From the NCBI GenBank assembly GCA_938024995.1, contig CALJDU010000031.1:1-41822 (forward strand): 41,822 nucleotides of DNA, written 5' to 3'. A program made the position numbers and the translations under genes. The stretch is from an uncultured bacterium (GTDB lineage: Bacteria > Myxococcota_A > Polyangia > Polyangiales > Houyiibacteriaceae). The notes beneath the pieces were generated by a model. It saw only the letters and a list, made by a program, of their open reading frames with translations. It did no database searches and was not told the origin of the DNA. Positions 16,764-25,135 of the stretch are shown in pieces. Positions within the stretch are counted from its first letter, which is position 1. Each line of letters opens with the position of its first letter.

Positions 16764-17540
16764 CTACTCGATGGCGGCCTCAACCGCTTCTTCCGTCGCG
16801 GTCGCGGCGCGTCCAAAAACCTCGCCGGTGGCTTCCGCCGCGTCGCCGGTGGCCGCTGCCGCCGCTTCGAGACTGTCTCCGGTGATCTCCGCCGCGTCGC
16901 CGATCGCATCGCCGGCCGCGGCGCCTGCACCCTCGACCGCGTCCGCTGCGCCCTCGACCGCGTCGCCCGCTGCTTCAGCGGCGCCCTCGACCGCGTCCCC
17001 CGCGGCCTCTGCGGCACCTTCTGCGGCCTCACCGACCGCGCCCGCGGCGCCTTCGACGGCATCGCCAGCGCCCTCAACCGCATCACCTGCGACCTCGGCG
17101 GCACCTTCAGCGGCTTCACCGACCGCACCCGCGGCGCCTTCGGCTGCTTCGCCGACTGCACCTGCGGCGCCCGCGGCAGCTTCGCCCAGCGCACCCAGCG
17201 CGGACGTCTCGCCTTCTTCCGCTTCGCCTTCTTCTTCATCCGCGTCCCCGGAGACCGTCGCGCCGGCGTTCGCTTCTTCCTCCGCGCGCTGCAGGGCCTG
17301 CTCGCTGCTCGACGACAGGTACGCCAGCGTCGCGCTCAAAAGCATGAACATGGCCGCGGAGATGGCCGTGAGCTTCGTGAGGATGTTGCTGGCGCCCGCG
17401 CCGCCGAAGACCTGCTGGCTCGCGCCACCCATGCCTCCGCCGAGTGAGCCCATCCCGCCGCCTTTGCCCGACTGGAGCAGCACCACGAGGATGAGGAAGA
17501 GACAGATGAGAACGTAGAGAACCGAGAGAAACGTGATCAC
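16764..17540 (-). CDS. secG: SecG preprotein translocase subunit with long repetitive C-terminal tail
   Basis: SecG is a small integral-membrane subunit of the SecYEG protein-export channel. Residues 1-75 match it well: a first membrane segment (MITFLSVLYVLICLFLILVV), the conserved LLQSGKGGGMG stretch, the GASNILTKLTAISAAMFM region and a second membrane segment ending near LAYLSSS. Normal SecG has about 75-130 residues; here 258 residues are encoded. The extra part is acidic and then built of Ala/Gly/Glu-rich units of 11 residues (for example EGAAEAAGDAV repeated), predicted to be amphipathic helix or disordered. It is the last gene of the operon, 12 bases after tpiA and 43 bases before the terminator. 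Confidence 0.9.
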   Translation of the reverse strand: MITFLSVLYVLICLFLILVVLLQSGKGGGMGSLGGGMGGASQQVFGGAGASNILTKLTAISAAMFMLLSATLAYLSSSSEQALQRAEEEANAGATVSGDADEEEGEAEEGETSALGALGEAAAGAAGAVGEAAEGAAGAVGEAAEGAAEVAGDAVEGAGDAVEGAAGAVGEAAEGAAEAAGDAVEGAAEAAGDAVEGAADAVEGAGAAAGDAIGDAAEITGDSLEAAAAATGDAAEATGEVFGRAATATEEAVEAAIE

Positions 17541-17552
17541 GAAAAAACTCCG

Positions 17553-18311
<759 letters not shown>

Positions 18312-18347
18312 CTGCTCTTCCTTCTTTGATCTCTTTCGACGCGTGGC

Positions 18348-19523
18348 TCAGCGCAGCGCGTCGACCCCCGGGAGGCGCGAGCCTTCCAAGAACGCGAGGG
18401 AGGCACCGCCGCCCGTGGAGACATGGTCGTAGCGATCCGCGAGACCCGCTTCCGTGACCGCGGCCACGCTGTCTCCGCCGCCCACGACGGTGAACGCGGG
18501 GGACACCGCCATCGCCTCGGCGATGCCTCGGGTGCCGAGCGAGAAGGCATCGTTTTCGAAGAGGCCCATCGGTCCGTTCCAGAAAACGGAGCCCGCGCGC
18601 TTGAGCTTGGCGGCGAACGTCGCGGTTGTCTCTTCGCCGATGTCGAGCGCCATCTGATCGTCGTCGAGCTCGAGCCCAAACGGGACAGCGTGGGTGTCCT
18701 CGAGCGAACGTCCAACGCGCAGGTCAGTCGGGAGGAGCACATCGACCGAGCGCTGCTCTGCCTTCGTGAGCATGCTCCGCGCGAACGCGAGCTTGTCGGC
18801 TTCAATGCGGCTGGCGCCCATCGCGTGACCCTTGGCGGCCAGGAAGGTGTTCGCCATTGCCCCGCCGATCAGGAACGCGTCCGCGCTCTCCAGGAGCGCT
18901 TCGAAGACGCCGATCTTGTCGCTGACCTTGGACCCGCCGAGGACCGCGACGAACGGCTTGGGCGCGGTCGCGCGCATCTGTGTCAGGACCTCAAGCTCAC
19001 GGAGCATAAGCAGACCGGCGCAGCGCGTCTCGACCGCCGCGGCGAGCGCGCAGACGGAGGCGTGTTCGCGGTGCGCCGCGCCGAAGGCGTCGTTGACGTA
19101 GACGTCGATGTTGCGCGCGAGCTCCTGGGCGAAAGCTGCGTCGTTCTTCTTCTCTTCGGGGTGGAAGCGGAGGTTCTCGAGAAGCGCGACGTGACCATCG
19201 CGGAGATCCCCGACGACCTTACGCGCGCCATCTCCGATGCAGTCGTCCGTCAGGAAGACCTCTCCGCCTTCGAGCAGTGACGCGAGTCGCGCGGCGACGG
19301 GTTCGAGCGAGAGGGCCGGGACGACCTTCCCCTTGGGGCGCCCCAGATGCGACGCGAGCACGACGCGCCCGCCTCCCTTCACGCAATGCTGAATGGTCGG
19401 GAGCGCCGCGCGGATACGCGTGTCGTCGCTGATCTCGCCGCCCTCGAGCGGGACGTTGAAGTCCACCCGAATAAAGACGCGACGCCCCGCGAGCGGGACG
19501 TCGGCGATCGACTTGATCGGCAT
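18348..19523 (-). CDS. pgk: Phosphoglycerate kinase
   Basis: This 391-residue glycolytic kinase transfers phosphate from 1,3-bisphosphoglycerate to ADP. Motifs include [19 protein letters not shown] near the N terminus, [37 protein letters not shown] and GGGDSVAAV. The frame is open further upstream, but that part is the antisense-like tail of gap, so I start at ATG 19523 (MPIKSIADV), one base after the gap stop, with an AAGG ribosome-binding site inside the end of gap. This near-overlap implies translational coupling. Confidence 0.97.
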   Translation of the reverse strand: MPIKSIADVPLAGRRVFIRVDFNVPLEGGEISDDTRIRAALPTIQHCVKGGGRVVLASHLGRPKGKVVPALSLEPVAARLASLLEGGEVFLTDDCIGDGARKVVGDLRDGHVALLENLRFHPEEKKNDAAFAQELARNIDVYVNDAFGAAHREHASVCALAAAVETRCAGLLMLRELEVLTQMRATAPKPFVAVLGGSKVSDKIGVFEALLESADAFLIGGAMANTFLAAKGHAMGASRIEADKLAFARSMLTKAEQRSVDVLLPTDLRVGRSLEDTHAVPFGLELDDDQMALDIGEETTATFAAKLKRAGSVFWNGPMGLFENDAFSLGTRGIAEAMAVSPAFTVVGGGDSVAAVTEAGLADRYDHVSTGGGASLAFLEGSRLPGVDALR

Positions 19524-19524
19524 C

Positions 19525-20541
19525 TCAGCCCTTCTTCGCGATGATCCGAGTGAGGTCGACCATGCGGTTCGAGAAACCCCACTCGTTGTCGTACCAGCTC
19601 TGGATCTCGACGAGGTCGCCGCCGACGACCTGGGTCTGGTCCGCGTCGATGATCGACGAGTGTGGGTTGCCGATGTAGTCGTTGCTGACGAGCGGCTTGG
19701 TCTCGAAGCCAAGGATCCCCTTGAGCGGACCGCTCTTCGCGGCGGCTTCAAACGCACCGTTGAGCTCGGCGACCGTGGTGTCTCGCGCGACGTGTGCGCT
19801 GAGGCAGACGAGCGAGACGTTCGGCGTGGGCACGCGAATGGCGCCTCCGCTGAGCTTGCCCTTCAGGGAAGGAATGACGAGCGCGATGGCGTCCGCAGCG
19901 CCGGTGGTGGTCGGGATCATCGAAAGGCCGGCGGCGCGGCAGCGGCGAAACTTCTTGTGCGGCAGATCGAGGATGCGCTGGTCGTTGGTGTACGAATGGA
20001 TCGTCACCATGTGGCCCTTCACGATGCCAACGGTCTCGTCGAGGACCTTGGCCACGGGCGCCAAGCAGTTGGTCGTGCACGAGGCGTTGCTGATGACGTG
20101 GTGCGCGGCCGCGTCGTAGTCACCGCTGTTGATGCCGACGCAGAACGTTCCGTCGATGTCCTTGCCACCGGGCGCGCTGATGATCACGCGGTTCGCGCCC
20201 GCGTCGAGGTGCATCTGCGACTTCTCTTTGGTCCGGAAGACACCGGTGCACTCAAGCACGACGTCGACGTCGCGCTCTTTCCAGGGGAGCTTGCTGGGAT
20301 CGCGCTCGGCGGTGACGGGGATGAAGTCGTCGCCAACTTTGAGGCCGCCGTCGACCGCGCTCACGGGCTTGGAGAATCGACGGTGCACCGAGTCGAATTC
20401 GAGGAGATGAGCGAGCATCTCCGGGCTCGTGAGGTCGTTGACGTGAACAATCTCGATGTCGGACTGCGTGTCCGACAAGAGGATGCGCGCAACGCAGCGC
20501 CCAATGCGTCCGAACCCGTTAATCGCGATCCTGGTGGCCAT
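19525..20541 (-). CDS. gap: Glyceraldehyde-3-phosphate dehydrogenase, type I
   Basis: This 338-residue enzyme oxidises glyceraldehyde 3-phosphate with phosphate to give 1,3-bisphosphoglycerate. It shows the Rossmann start INGFGRIGR, the catalytic Cys155 in SNASCTTNC, His182 in TIHSYTNDQ and the C-terminal SWYDNEWGFSNRMVD. Asp36 in HVNDL is typical of NAD-using forms, so a glycolytic role is likely. AAGGAG lies 7 bases before the ATG. It is the first gene of the gap-pgk-tpiA-secG operon. A candidate promoter lies at 20582-20610. Confidence 0.97.
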   Translation of the reverse strand: MATRIAINGFGRIGRCVARILLSDTQSDIEIVHVNDLTSPEMLAHLLEFDSVHRRFSKPVSAVDGGLKVGDDFIPVTAERDPSKLPWKERDVDVVLECTGVFRTKEKSQMHLDAGANRVIISAPGGKDIDGTFCVGINSGDYDAAAHHVISNASCTTNCLAPVAKVLDETVGIVKGHMVTIHSYTNDQRILDLPHKKFRRCRAAGLSMIPTTTGAADAIALVIPSLKGKLSGGAIRVPTPNVSLVCLSAHVARDTTVAELNGAFEAAAKSGPLKGILGFETKPLVSNDYIGNPHSSIIDADQTQVVGGDLVEIQSWYDNEWGFSNRMVDLTRIIAKKG

Positions 20542-20581
20542 GAAAACTCTCCTTGTCCCACACCTGGGAACAGCGGCGCGG

Positions 20582-20610
20582 ACGATATCCTTGGGGCGTT
20601 AGCAGAGCAA
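20582..20610 (-). promoter_or_regulatory. Candidate promoter of the gap operon
   Basis: On the minus strand, TTGCTC (20610-20605) is followed after 17 bases by TATCGT (20587-20582), which moderately resemble -35 and -10 boxes. Transcription would start near 20575, giving a leader of about 33 bases with the AAGGAG site. The matches are imperfect. Confidence 0.35.
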
Positions 20611-20662
20611 CTGGGAGGTGCAGCGCGTCACTTTCGCGATCAAGAACCTACGAGTGGCTTCG

Positions 20663-20691
20663 AAAAAGAAAACGCCACCACGAGGGCGGCG
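20663..20691 (-). terminator. Rho-independent terminator after the small-protein gene
   Basis: Read on the minus strand, CGCCGCC, loop CTCGT and GGTGGCG (20691-20673) form a 7-base-pair stem with one G-U pair, followed by TTTTCTTTTT. It lies 20 bases after the stop of the 20711-20893 gene, insulating it from the gap operon on the same strand. Confidence 0.75.
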
Positions 20692-20710
20692 TCGATCGCA
20701 TGTGAGCGAC

Positions 20711-20893
20711 TCAGGAGTGGCGCTCTGGCTCTTCTTTGATCTCCGAGGTCACGAGCTCGAGGAGGGCGTTCGTGAACCCGACGATGTCGCCGCGAGAATG
20801 CCCTGTGGAGCGCAGCTCGCGATAGACCGACTTGGCGAGGATGCGGAGGGCCCGGGCGTCGCTGGGAGGCTTGTTGGTGGTCGTGGTCATCAT
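20711..20893 (-). CDS. Small hypothetical protein, 60 residues
   Basis: The product is MMTTTTNKPP followed by a helical segment (ARALRILAKSVYRELRS, then HSRGDIVGFTNALLELVTSEI) and a charged tail. The pattern resembles short helical proteins I associate with myxobacteria, but the family and function are unknown to me. The frame is open to 21049, but the extra N terminus is basic and low in coding signal, so I choose the double ATG at 20893/20890. Its own terminator supports expression. It has no signal peptide or membrane segment. Confidence 0.6.
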   Translation of the reverse strand: MMTTTTNKPPSDARALRILAKSVYRELRSTGHSRGDIVGFTNALLELVTSEIKEEPERHS

Positions 20894-21109
20894 CTTGGGA
20901 ACAGCGTTACAACCGATTCGCAGCCAAACAAAGGTCCGAACGGTCATGGTTTTTCTGAACGGCCGGCCGAAAACATGAGGTTTTCGCAAGCGTTTGGAGG
21001 ACTTCTGACGCTTCTCGTCCTCGCGGCCAAAATCGCGAACGGGTCTCAAAGCGGCGCGAACGGGGTGTTGTTATGACCGGTTGGACACGGTTTTGGCGAT
21101 CGCGCGGGG

Positions 21110-22402
21110 CTACTGAGCGCTCTTGAGCGAGCGCTCGAAGGCGTCGCTGACCTGGATGCAGACCTCGCGAAGCTCGACCTCGCCGTTGTAGAGGACGGCG
21201 AGCGGCTGGACCGTGACCTCCTCGACCTCATCACGGAAGTCGTGAACGAAAACCCCGAGTCGCTGAAGCGCGTCGTGAAGCGAGGGGAGCAGAAGCCGTC
21301 GAGCGTCTCGATCGAGTAGCAGCGGCGCGCCCTGAAGCCTCTTGAGGGCCGAGGCGAGGGAATCGATGGAGCACGGGAGCAACAGGTGCGTCTCGTCGTT
21401 GCAGGCCGCTCCGTGGGGGTCCGCGAAGCCCAGCGCGAGGTGGGCGAGAACAGGAGAGACCGAGCGAACGTGGGCGCGCAGCAGAGCCCGCGGGGTGGCC
21501 TCGGCGGTAACCGTGACGCCGAGGATCCGAGCGCCGGCTTCACGCTCTTTCGCGAGCGAGGTCATCTGACGAAAGACATCGCGGACACGCGCGGCGTTGT
21601 CGACGCCATCGATGGCGAGATCGGGATGGTCCCAAATGCGGAGGTCGGGAGACGCGAGGGCGAGCCTGACGGGGAAGCCGATGCGCGCCGCTTCCGATGC
21701 CGCACGTGATGCGCTTCCGCAGAGCTCCTCGACGGGGAGCGGGAGATCGTATGCGTCGAGCGCGAGCTTGCTGGCGGGATCCGAGAGCGCGCGACGCGGA
21801 CCGAGGATGACCTCCTCGACCCGGCGACGCTCGACCCCTTTGACGCGCGGCATCGGCGGACGTGCCGGACCGCTCGCGGCGAGACAGCAGAGCAGGGCGT
21901 CGCGAACATCACGTGCTTCCCCGGCGACCACGGATTCGACGGCGACGAGACCATCGGCGACGCTCGCGAGGGAGGACTTCGCGTTGCGCACGAGGATGTC
22001 TGAGAGCCAACGTCGGTCGAGCGAGGAGAGCGCGCGGAGCGAAGACTCCCAGGGGCGAGCCTCTCGATGCGCGAACACGACGAGAAGCGCCGCGAAGGCG
22101 CGAACAGAAGAAGCGACCGGAAAGCCGAGGTCCGGCAGGAGGCTGTGGAGCGGAGAGGCTGAGGATAGGAGACCGATGGGGAAGCCATCTCGCGCGGACA
22201 GATGCGTTACCAACACGTCGAGCGCGGGGACGTCCTGAAAGAGCCAACCATCGACGTCTTTGAGCGCGGCGAGCTCGGTGGCCCCGAAGTCCGCGAGTCC
22301 GGTGACCAGTTGCGGATCCACCGACAGGCCGAGCGACTGTGCCGCGCGCGACAGCGCGGTGGCGATCTCCGCAGAGCCGCAAGCAATGACGAACGTCTGC
22401 AT
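21110..22402 (-). CDS. Degenerate ATP-grasp protein related to NDP-forming acyl-CoA synthetases
   Basis: This is a 430-residue protein. The C-terminal half (about 212-425) follows the outline of the ATP-grasp_5 domain found in ADP-forming acyl-CoA synthetases and protein acetyltransferases: LDAYDLPLPVEEL, GFPVRLALASPDL, VTAEATPRALLRAHV, and a C-terminal EEVTVQPLAVL like the family's ELDINPLLV. The nucleotide-binding Lys expected after the PV motif is Leu, and the HKSDVGGV-like segment is replaced by DHPDLAID-type sequence. The N-terminal half (MQTFVIACGS, LFQDVPALDV) resembles no domain I can name. Catalysis is doubtful; a sensory or structural role is possible. The assignment rests on pattern memory only. 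Confidence 0.6.
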   Translation of the reverse strand: MQTFVIACGSAEIATALSRAAQSLGLSVDPQLVTGLADFGATELAALKDVDGWLFQDVPALDVLVTHLSARDGFPIGLLSSASPLHSLLPDLGFPVASSVRAFAALLVVFAHREARPWESSLRALSSLDRRWLSDILVRNAKSSLASVADGLVAVESVVAGEARDVRDALLCCLAASGPARPPMPRVKGVERRRVEEVILGPRRALSDPASKLALDAYDLPLPVEELCGSASRAASEAARIGFPVRLALASPDLRIWDHPDLAIDGVDNAARVRDVFRQMTSLAKEREAGARILGVTVTAEATPRALLRAHVRSVSPVLAHLALGFADPHGAACNDETHLLLPCSIDSLASALKRLQGAPLLLDRDARRLLLPSLHDALQRLGVFVHDFRDEVEEVTVQPLAVLYNGEVELREVCIQVSDAFERSLKSAQ

Positions 22403-22433
22403 GCCTCAGGAAGGATACCTCCCGCCTGTGACG

Positions 22434-22475
22434 AAAAACCAGAAAGCGGAGACCCCTTTTGAGGACCTCCGCTTT
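22434..22475 (-). terminator. Rho-independent terminator of the cache/HAMP-like gene
   Basis: AAAGCGGAG (22443-22451) and CTCCGCTTT (22467-22475) pair perfectly over 9 bases around a 15-base loop. On the minus strand the hairpin is followed within a few bases by TTTTT (22438-22434). It lies 22 bases after the stop of the 22498-23952 gene and before the ATP-grasp-like gene on the same strand, so these are separate transcripts. Confidence 0.75.
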
Positions 22476-22497
22476 GGTGTGGCGTCTCGAACGAGTG

Positions 22498-23952
22498 CTA
22501 GCGGATGATGACCGGCTTCAGGATCACCTGACCGCTTCGGCTCATCACGTGGAACCGAACCATTCGGCAACCGTGTTGGGTCGCGAGCTTCTGGGCGTTC
22601 TTGTCGAGGCGACCGAGGAACTTGTCCTTCGTGATGTTGGAGACGTCTTCGCCGGCGGCCTGCTTGGCCGCGATGTACTCCGCAAACACGCGCTCTTGGT
22701 AGGCGCCGCCATCTTCAGCGGCGAGCTTCGCGGCGAGGACCGCTTCCTCGTTGTTGGCGGGCTTCGCAGCGCTCGGCGCGTCGGCGGCGCTTGGGCGGCC
22801 CATCCCTCCCAGGGACTGCGCCGCATCTCCCCAGGTGCCTCCCGTGCCGTCGTCCGATTGGCCCGTGAAGACATTGATGAGCTGATTGATCCGATACGCG
22901 AGGCCACCGAACTCGGCGCTCTTGACGTTGATGCGGAGGTCACGCCGGCCGTTGATGACCGAGAGAACATCTTCTTCGATCTGCTCGAGCGGCTTGAGGA
23001 AGGTCCCCGCGAGGATGAAGCCGTAGATGAGAATCGCGAAGGCGCCGAGCGCGGTGAGGATCAAGATGAAGTTCGTCACGTCGACGAGCGAAGACGCGTC
23101 GGTTCGGTTCGCGAGGACGACGTAGGCGGCCGGGACCGACGGGGTGTCCGGGAGCCGCGCGGAGACCGCGGTGTACTCGATCTCTCCAAGCTTGATATCG
23201 AAGACGCCACCGGTTCCGCCCGCGAGCGCGGTTTGGGTCCCAGCCTCCTGTGCGCCAAAGAGAACGGACTGAAGTGCCTGCGCGGCGCCAGACTCGAGGG
23301 ACGAGCTGTAGATCTTGTCGCCGGCGACGAACGCGACCTCGTGACCCAGGACCTGCGACTCGGAAGAGGCGCGGCCGCTCGAGATGTCGTAGCCCACGAG
23401 CAACACGCCGACCATCGTCCGCGCGTCGTTCAAGATGGGCGACATCCCGACCTGGAGAAGCTTGTTCTCGTCGGTCCGGTTCCACACGTCGAGCTTCGCG
23501 GTGACATCCGAGATCACGGTTCGAAGCGCCGGGATCTCGCTGACCAGTTGACGACCGAAGAGGTTGTTCGGGTCGGCGTTCCGGGCGATGACCTTTCCGG
23601 TCTCGTCGAGGATCGCGACGATCTCTGGCATCCCGTTGGTGCCTCGCGCGGGGTCCCCAAGCCAGGCCGCGATCGTGTTGCTCGTCTCGTGCGCGCGCGA
23701 GCGTCGTCCTTGCTCATCGAGCGCGTGGAACACGTTGCGAGCACCGTTTTGGTTGGCGCGGTTCTGGACGTTGCCCACAAACTCGAGGCCGGACATCCGC
23801 CAGGACCGCTCAAAGAGCTGCCGGTCGTTGTCGATGCGATCGTCGACTCGCTGCGTCAGCCCTTCTGAGAGCTGCGAACGGACAACCCACCATGCGGTGA
23901 GCCCAACGATCAGAACCACGATCAAGTTGCCGGCGATGATCTTCAGCCGCAT
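22498..23952 (-). CDS. Membrane protein with cache-like sensor, HAMP-like region and myxobacterial C-terminal domain
   Basis: This 484-residue protein has a membrane segment at about 5-25 (IIAGNLIVVLIVGLTAWWVV), an extracytoplasmic region (about 26-285) whose layout fits a cache/CHASE sensor (EIVAILDETGKVIARNADPN, VGVLLVGYDIS), a second membrane segment near 293-315 and a HAMP-like FLKPLEQIEEDVLSVINGR. A low-complexity linker leads to a C-terminal domain (QERVFAEYIAAKQAAGED, CRMVRFHVMSRSGQVILK) resembling that of the myxobacterial MXAN_5187 family, from memory. There is no kinase, cyclase or methyl-accepting domain. The frame is open to 24069, but GGGAG lies 9 bases before ATG 23952 and the membrane segment follows at once. 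Confidence 0.82.
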   Translation of the reverse strand: MRLKIIAGNLIVVLIVGLTAWWVVRSQLSEGLTQRVDDRIDNDRQLFERSWRMSGLEFVGNVQNRANQNGARNVFHALDEQGRRSRAHETSNTIAAWLGDPARGTNGMPEIVAILDETGKVIARNADPNNLFGRQLVSEIPALRTVISDVTAKLDVWNRTDENKLLQVGMSPILNDARTMVGVLLVGYDISSGRASSESQVLGHEVAFVAGDKIYSSSLESGAAQALQSVLFGAQEAGTQTALAGGTGGVFDIKLGEIEYTAVSARLPDTPSVPAAYVVLANRTDASSLVDVTNFILILTALGAFAILIYGFILAGTFLKPLEQIEEDVLSVINGRRDLRINVKSAEFGGLAYRINQLINVFTGQSDDGTGGTWGDAAQSLGGMGRPSAADAPSAAKPANNEEAVLAAKLAAEDGGAYQERVFAEYIAAKQAAGEDVSNITKDKFLGRLDKNAQKLATQHGCRMVRFHVMSRSGQVILKPVIIR

Positions 23953-24038
23953 CGGCGTTTTCTCCCGTAAAGCCGCGGTTTCAAACGCAAAGAGCGCGCT
24001 CGAAGTCCCGGTAAACTGCGGAAAAGGTGGTATCATTC

Positions 24039-24064
24039 GGCGTCTTGTCGGGTCAAGCGACGCC
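24039..24064 (+). promoter_or_regulatory. Inverted repeat upstream of the deacetylase gene
   Basis: GGCGTC (24039-24044) pairs with GACGCC (24059-24064), and inner TTG pairs with CAA around a short loop with a 2-base bulge. It ends 4 bases before the AAGGAG ribosome-binding site and lies between two divergent genes. It may be a leader hairpin or an operator; no T-run follows. Confidence 0.35.
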
Positions 24065-24081
24065 ATCAAGGAGACCTCCTC

Positions 24082-25098
24082 TTGGTTGAAGATGCGTCAT
24101 CGCTTTGGGTCGTCGACCATCCGCTTTTCACGTCTCATGCCGCGGAGAGCCCGCACCCTGAGCGCCCCGATCGACAGCTGGCCGCGCGCGCAGGCATCGC
24201 GTCGGTCGCGTCTCAAGTGGTCCCGCTCGTTGCGGAACGACGAGACCTGTTTGGGGTTCACACCACCGGGCACGAGGCGCGGATGGAAGCGATACGCGGG
24301 GAGCAGGGGTGGCTGGATCCGGACACCTACTTCGCGCGCCGTTCTGGCGAGATCGCGCGACTCGCGGCCGGCGCTGGCGTGCAAGCGGTGGAGGCGCTCG
24401 TGACCGAACAAGCGACGCGGGCGTTCGTGCTCGTTCGGCCGCCCGGACATCACGCGCGACCGGACAACGCGATGGGGTTTTGCCTCTTGAACAACATCGC
24501 GATCGCGGCAGCCGCAGCGCGCGCGCGCGGAGCGGAACGAGTCGCGATCGTGGACTTCGATGTCCACCACGGAAACGGCACCCAAGAGATCTTCTACGCC
24601 GATGGTGACGTCTTCTTCGTCTCGCTCCACCAGTCGCCGCTCTATCCGGGAACGGGGCACCCGGATGAGGTTGGACGCGACGCGGGACGGGGCGCGACGC
24701 TGAACGTTCCGCTGCCTGCGAGCTCGACCCCCGCGGACTATGGCGCGGCGATGAGGCGGGTCGTGCTCCCGGCCCTGCGCGCGTTCGGGCCGTCACTTGT
24801 ATTGGTGTCCGCCGGGTTCGATGCACATGCCGATGACCCCATCGGCGGGCAACAGCTCGACGCGGCGACCTTCGCGGCGATGACGAGTGCGCTCGCCAAC
24901 CTCGCCCCCACCGCGCTCTTTCTCGAGGGGGGCTACGACTTGGTCGCGCTGCAAGACTCTGTCGCCGCGTGCGCGAAGGCGCTGCTGTCCTCTGCGCCGC
25001 TCACGCTCCCCGACTCACGCCCAAGAGACGTCGTCGAGGAGGTGATCAAGCAGCTCAGGTTGACGCATCCCTTGCTGAGCGAACACCAAGCACGCTGA
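24082..25098 (+). CDS. Histone deacetylase family amidohydrolase
   Basis: This 338-residue zinc enzyme belongs to the arginase-like histone deacetylase superfamily, which in bacteria includes acetoin utilisation, acetylpolyamine amidohydrolase and protein deacetylase members. The N terminus shows HPERPDR; the active-site pair is His123-His124 in RPPGHHARP; zinc ligands are Asp160 and His162 in DFDVHHGNGTQ, plus the Asp of SAGFDAHADDP; and a Gly-Gly-Tyr-Asp lies near the end (LEGGYDL). The TTG start is set by AAGGAG (24068-24073), 8 bases upstream. It converges on the spermidine-synthase-like gene with only 37 bases between. The substrate cannot be told from the sequence. Confidence 0.92.
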   Translation: MVEDASSLWVVDHPLFTSHAAESPHPERPDRQLAARAGIASVASQVVPLVAERRDLFGVHTTGHEARMEAIRGEQGWLDPDTYFARRSGEIARLAAGAGVQAVEALVTEQATRAFVLVRPPGHHARPDNAMGFCLLNNIAIAAAAARARGAERVAIVDFDVHHGNGTQEIFYADGDVFFVSLHQSPLYPGTGHPDEVGRDAGRGATLNVPLPASSTPADYGAAMRRVVLPALRAFGPSLVLVSAGFDAHADDPIGGQQLDAATFAAMTSALANLAPTALFLEGGYDLVALQDSVAACAKALLSSAPLTLPDSRPRDVVEEVIKQLRLTHPLLSEHQAR

Positions 25099-25135
25099 AC
25101 GCCGAGCGAGCGCCACACGCGTGCGTGCTCGTTCG

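Noticed and set aside
16704..17517. Long plus-strand frames opposite secG, one very Ala/Ser/Pro-rich
   Set aside because: They are reverse reading of the repetitive SecG tail; length comes from the repeat, with no start signal.
19393..20739. Plus-strand frame of 448 codons
   Set aside because: It is antisense to gap and shows no recognisable protein pattern.
20968..20986. Hairpin CGAAAAC-ATGAG-GTTTTCG as a terminator for the ATP-grasp-like gene
   Set aside because: Stem is short and A/T-rich, no T-run follows on the minus strand, and it is over 120 bases from the stop; left uncalled.
22459..23868. Plus-strand frame of 469 codons
   Set aside because: It is antisense to the cache/HAMP-like gene; composition is shadow-like (Arg, Asp, Val).
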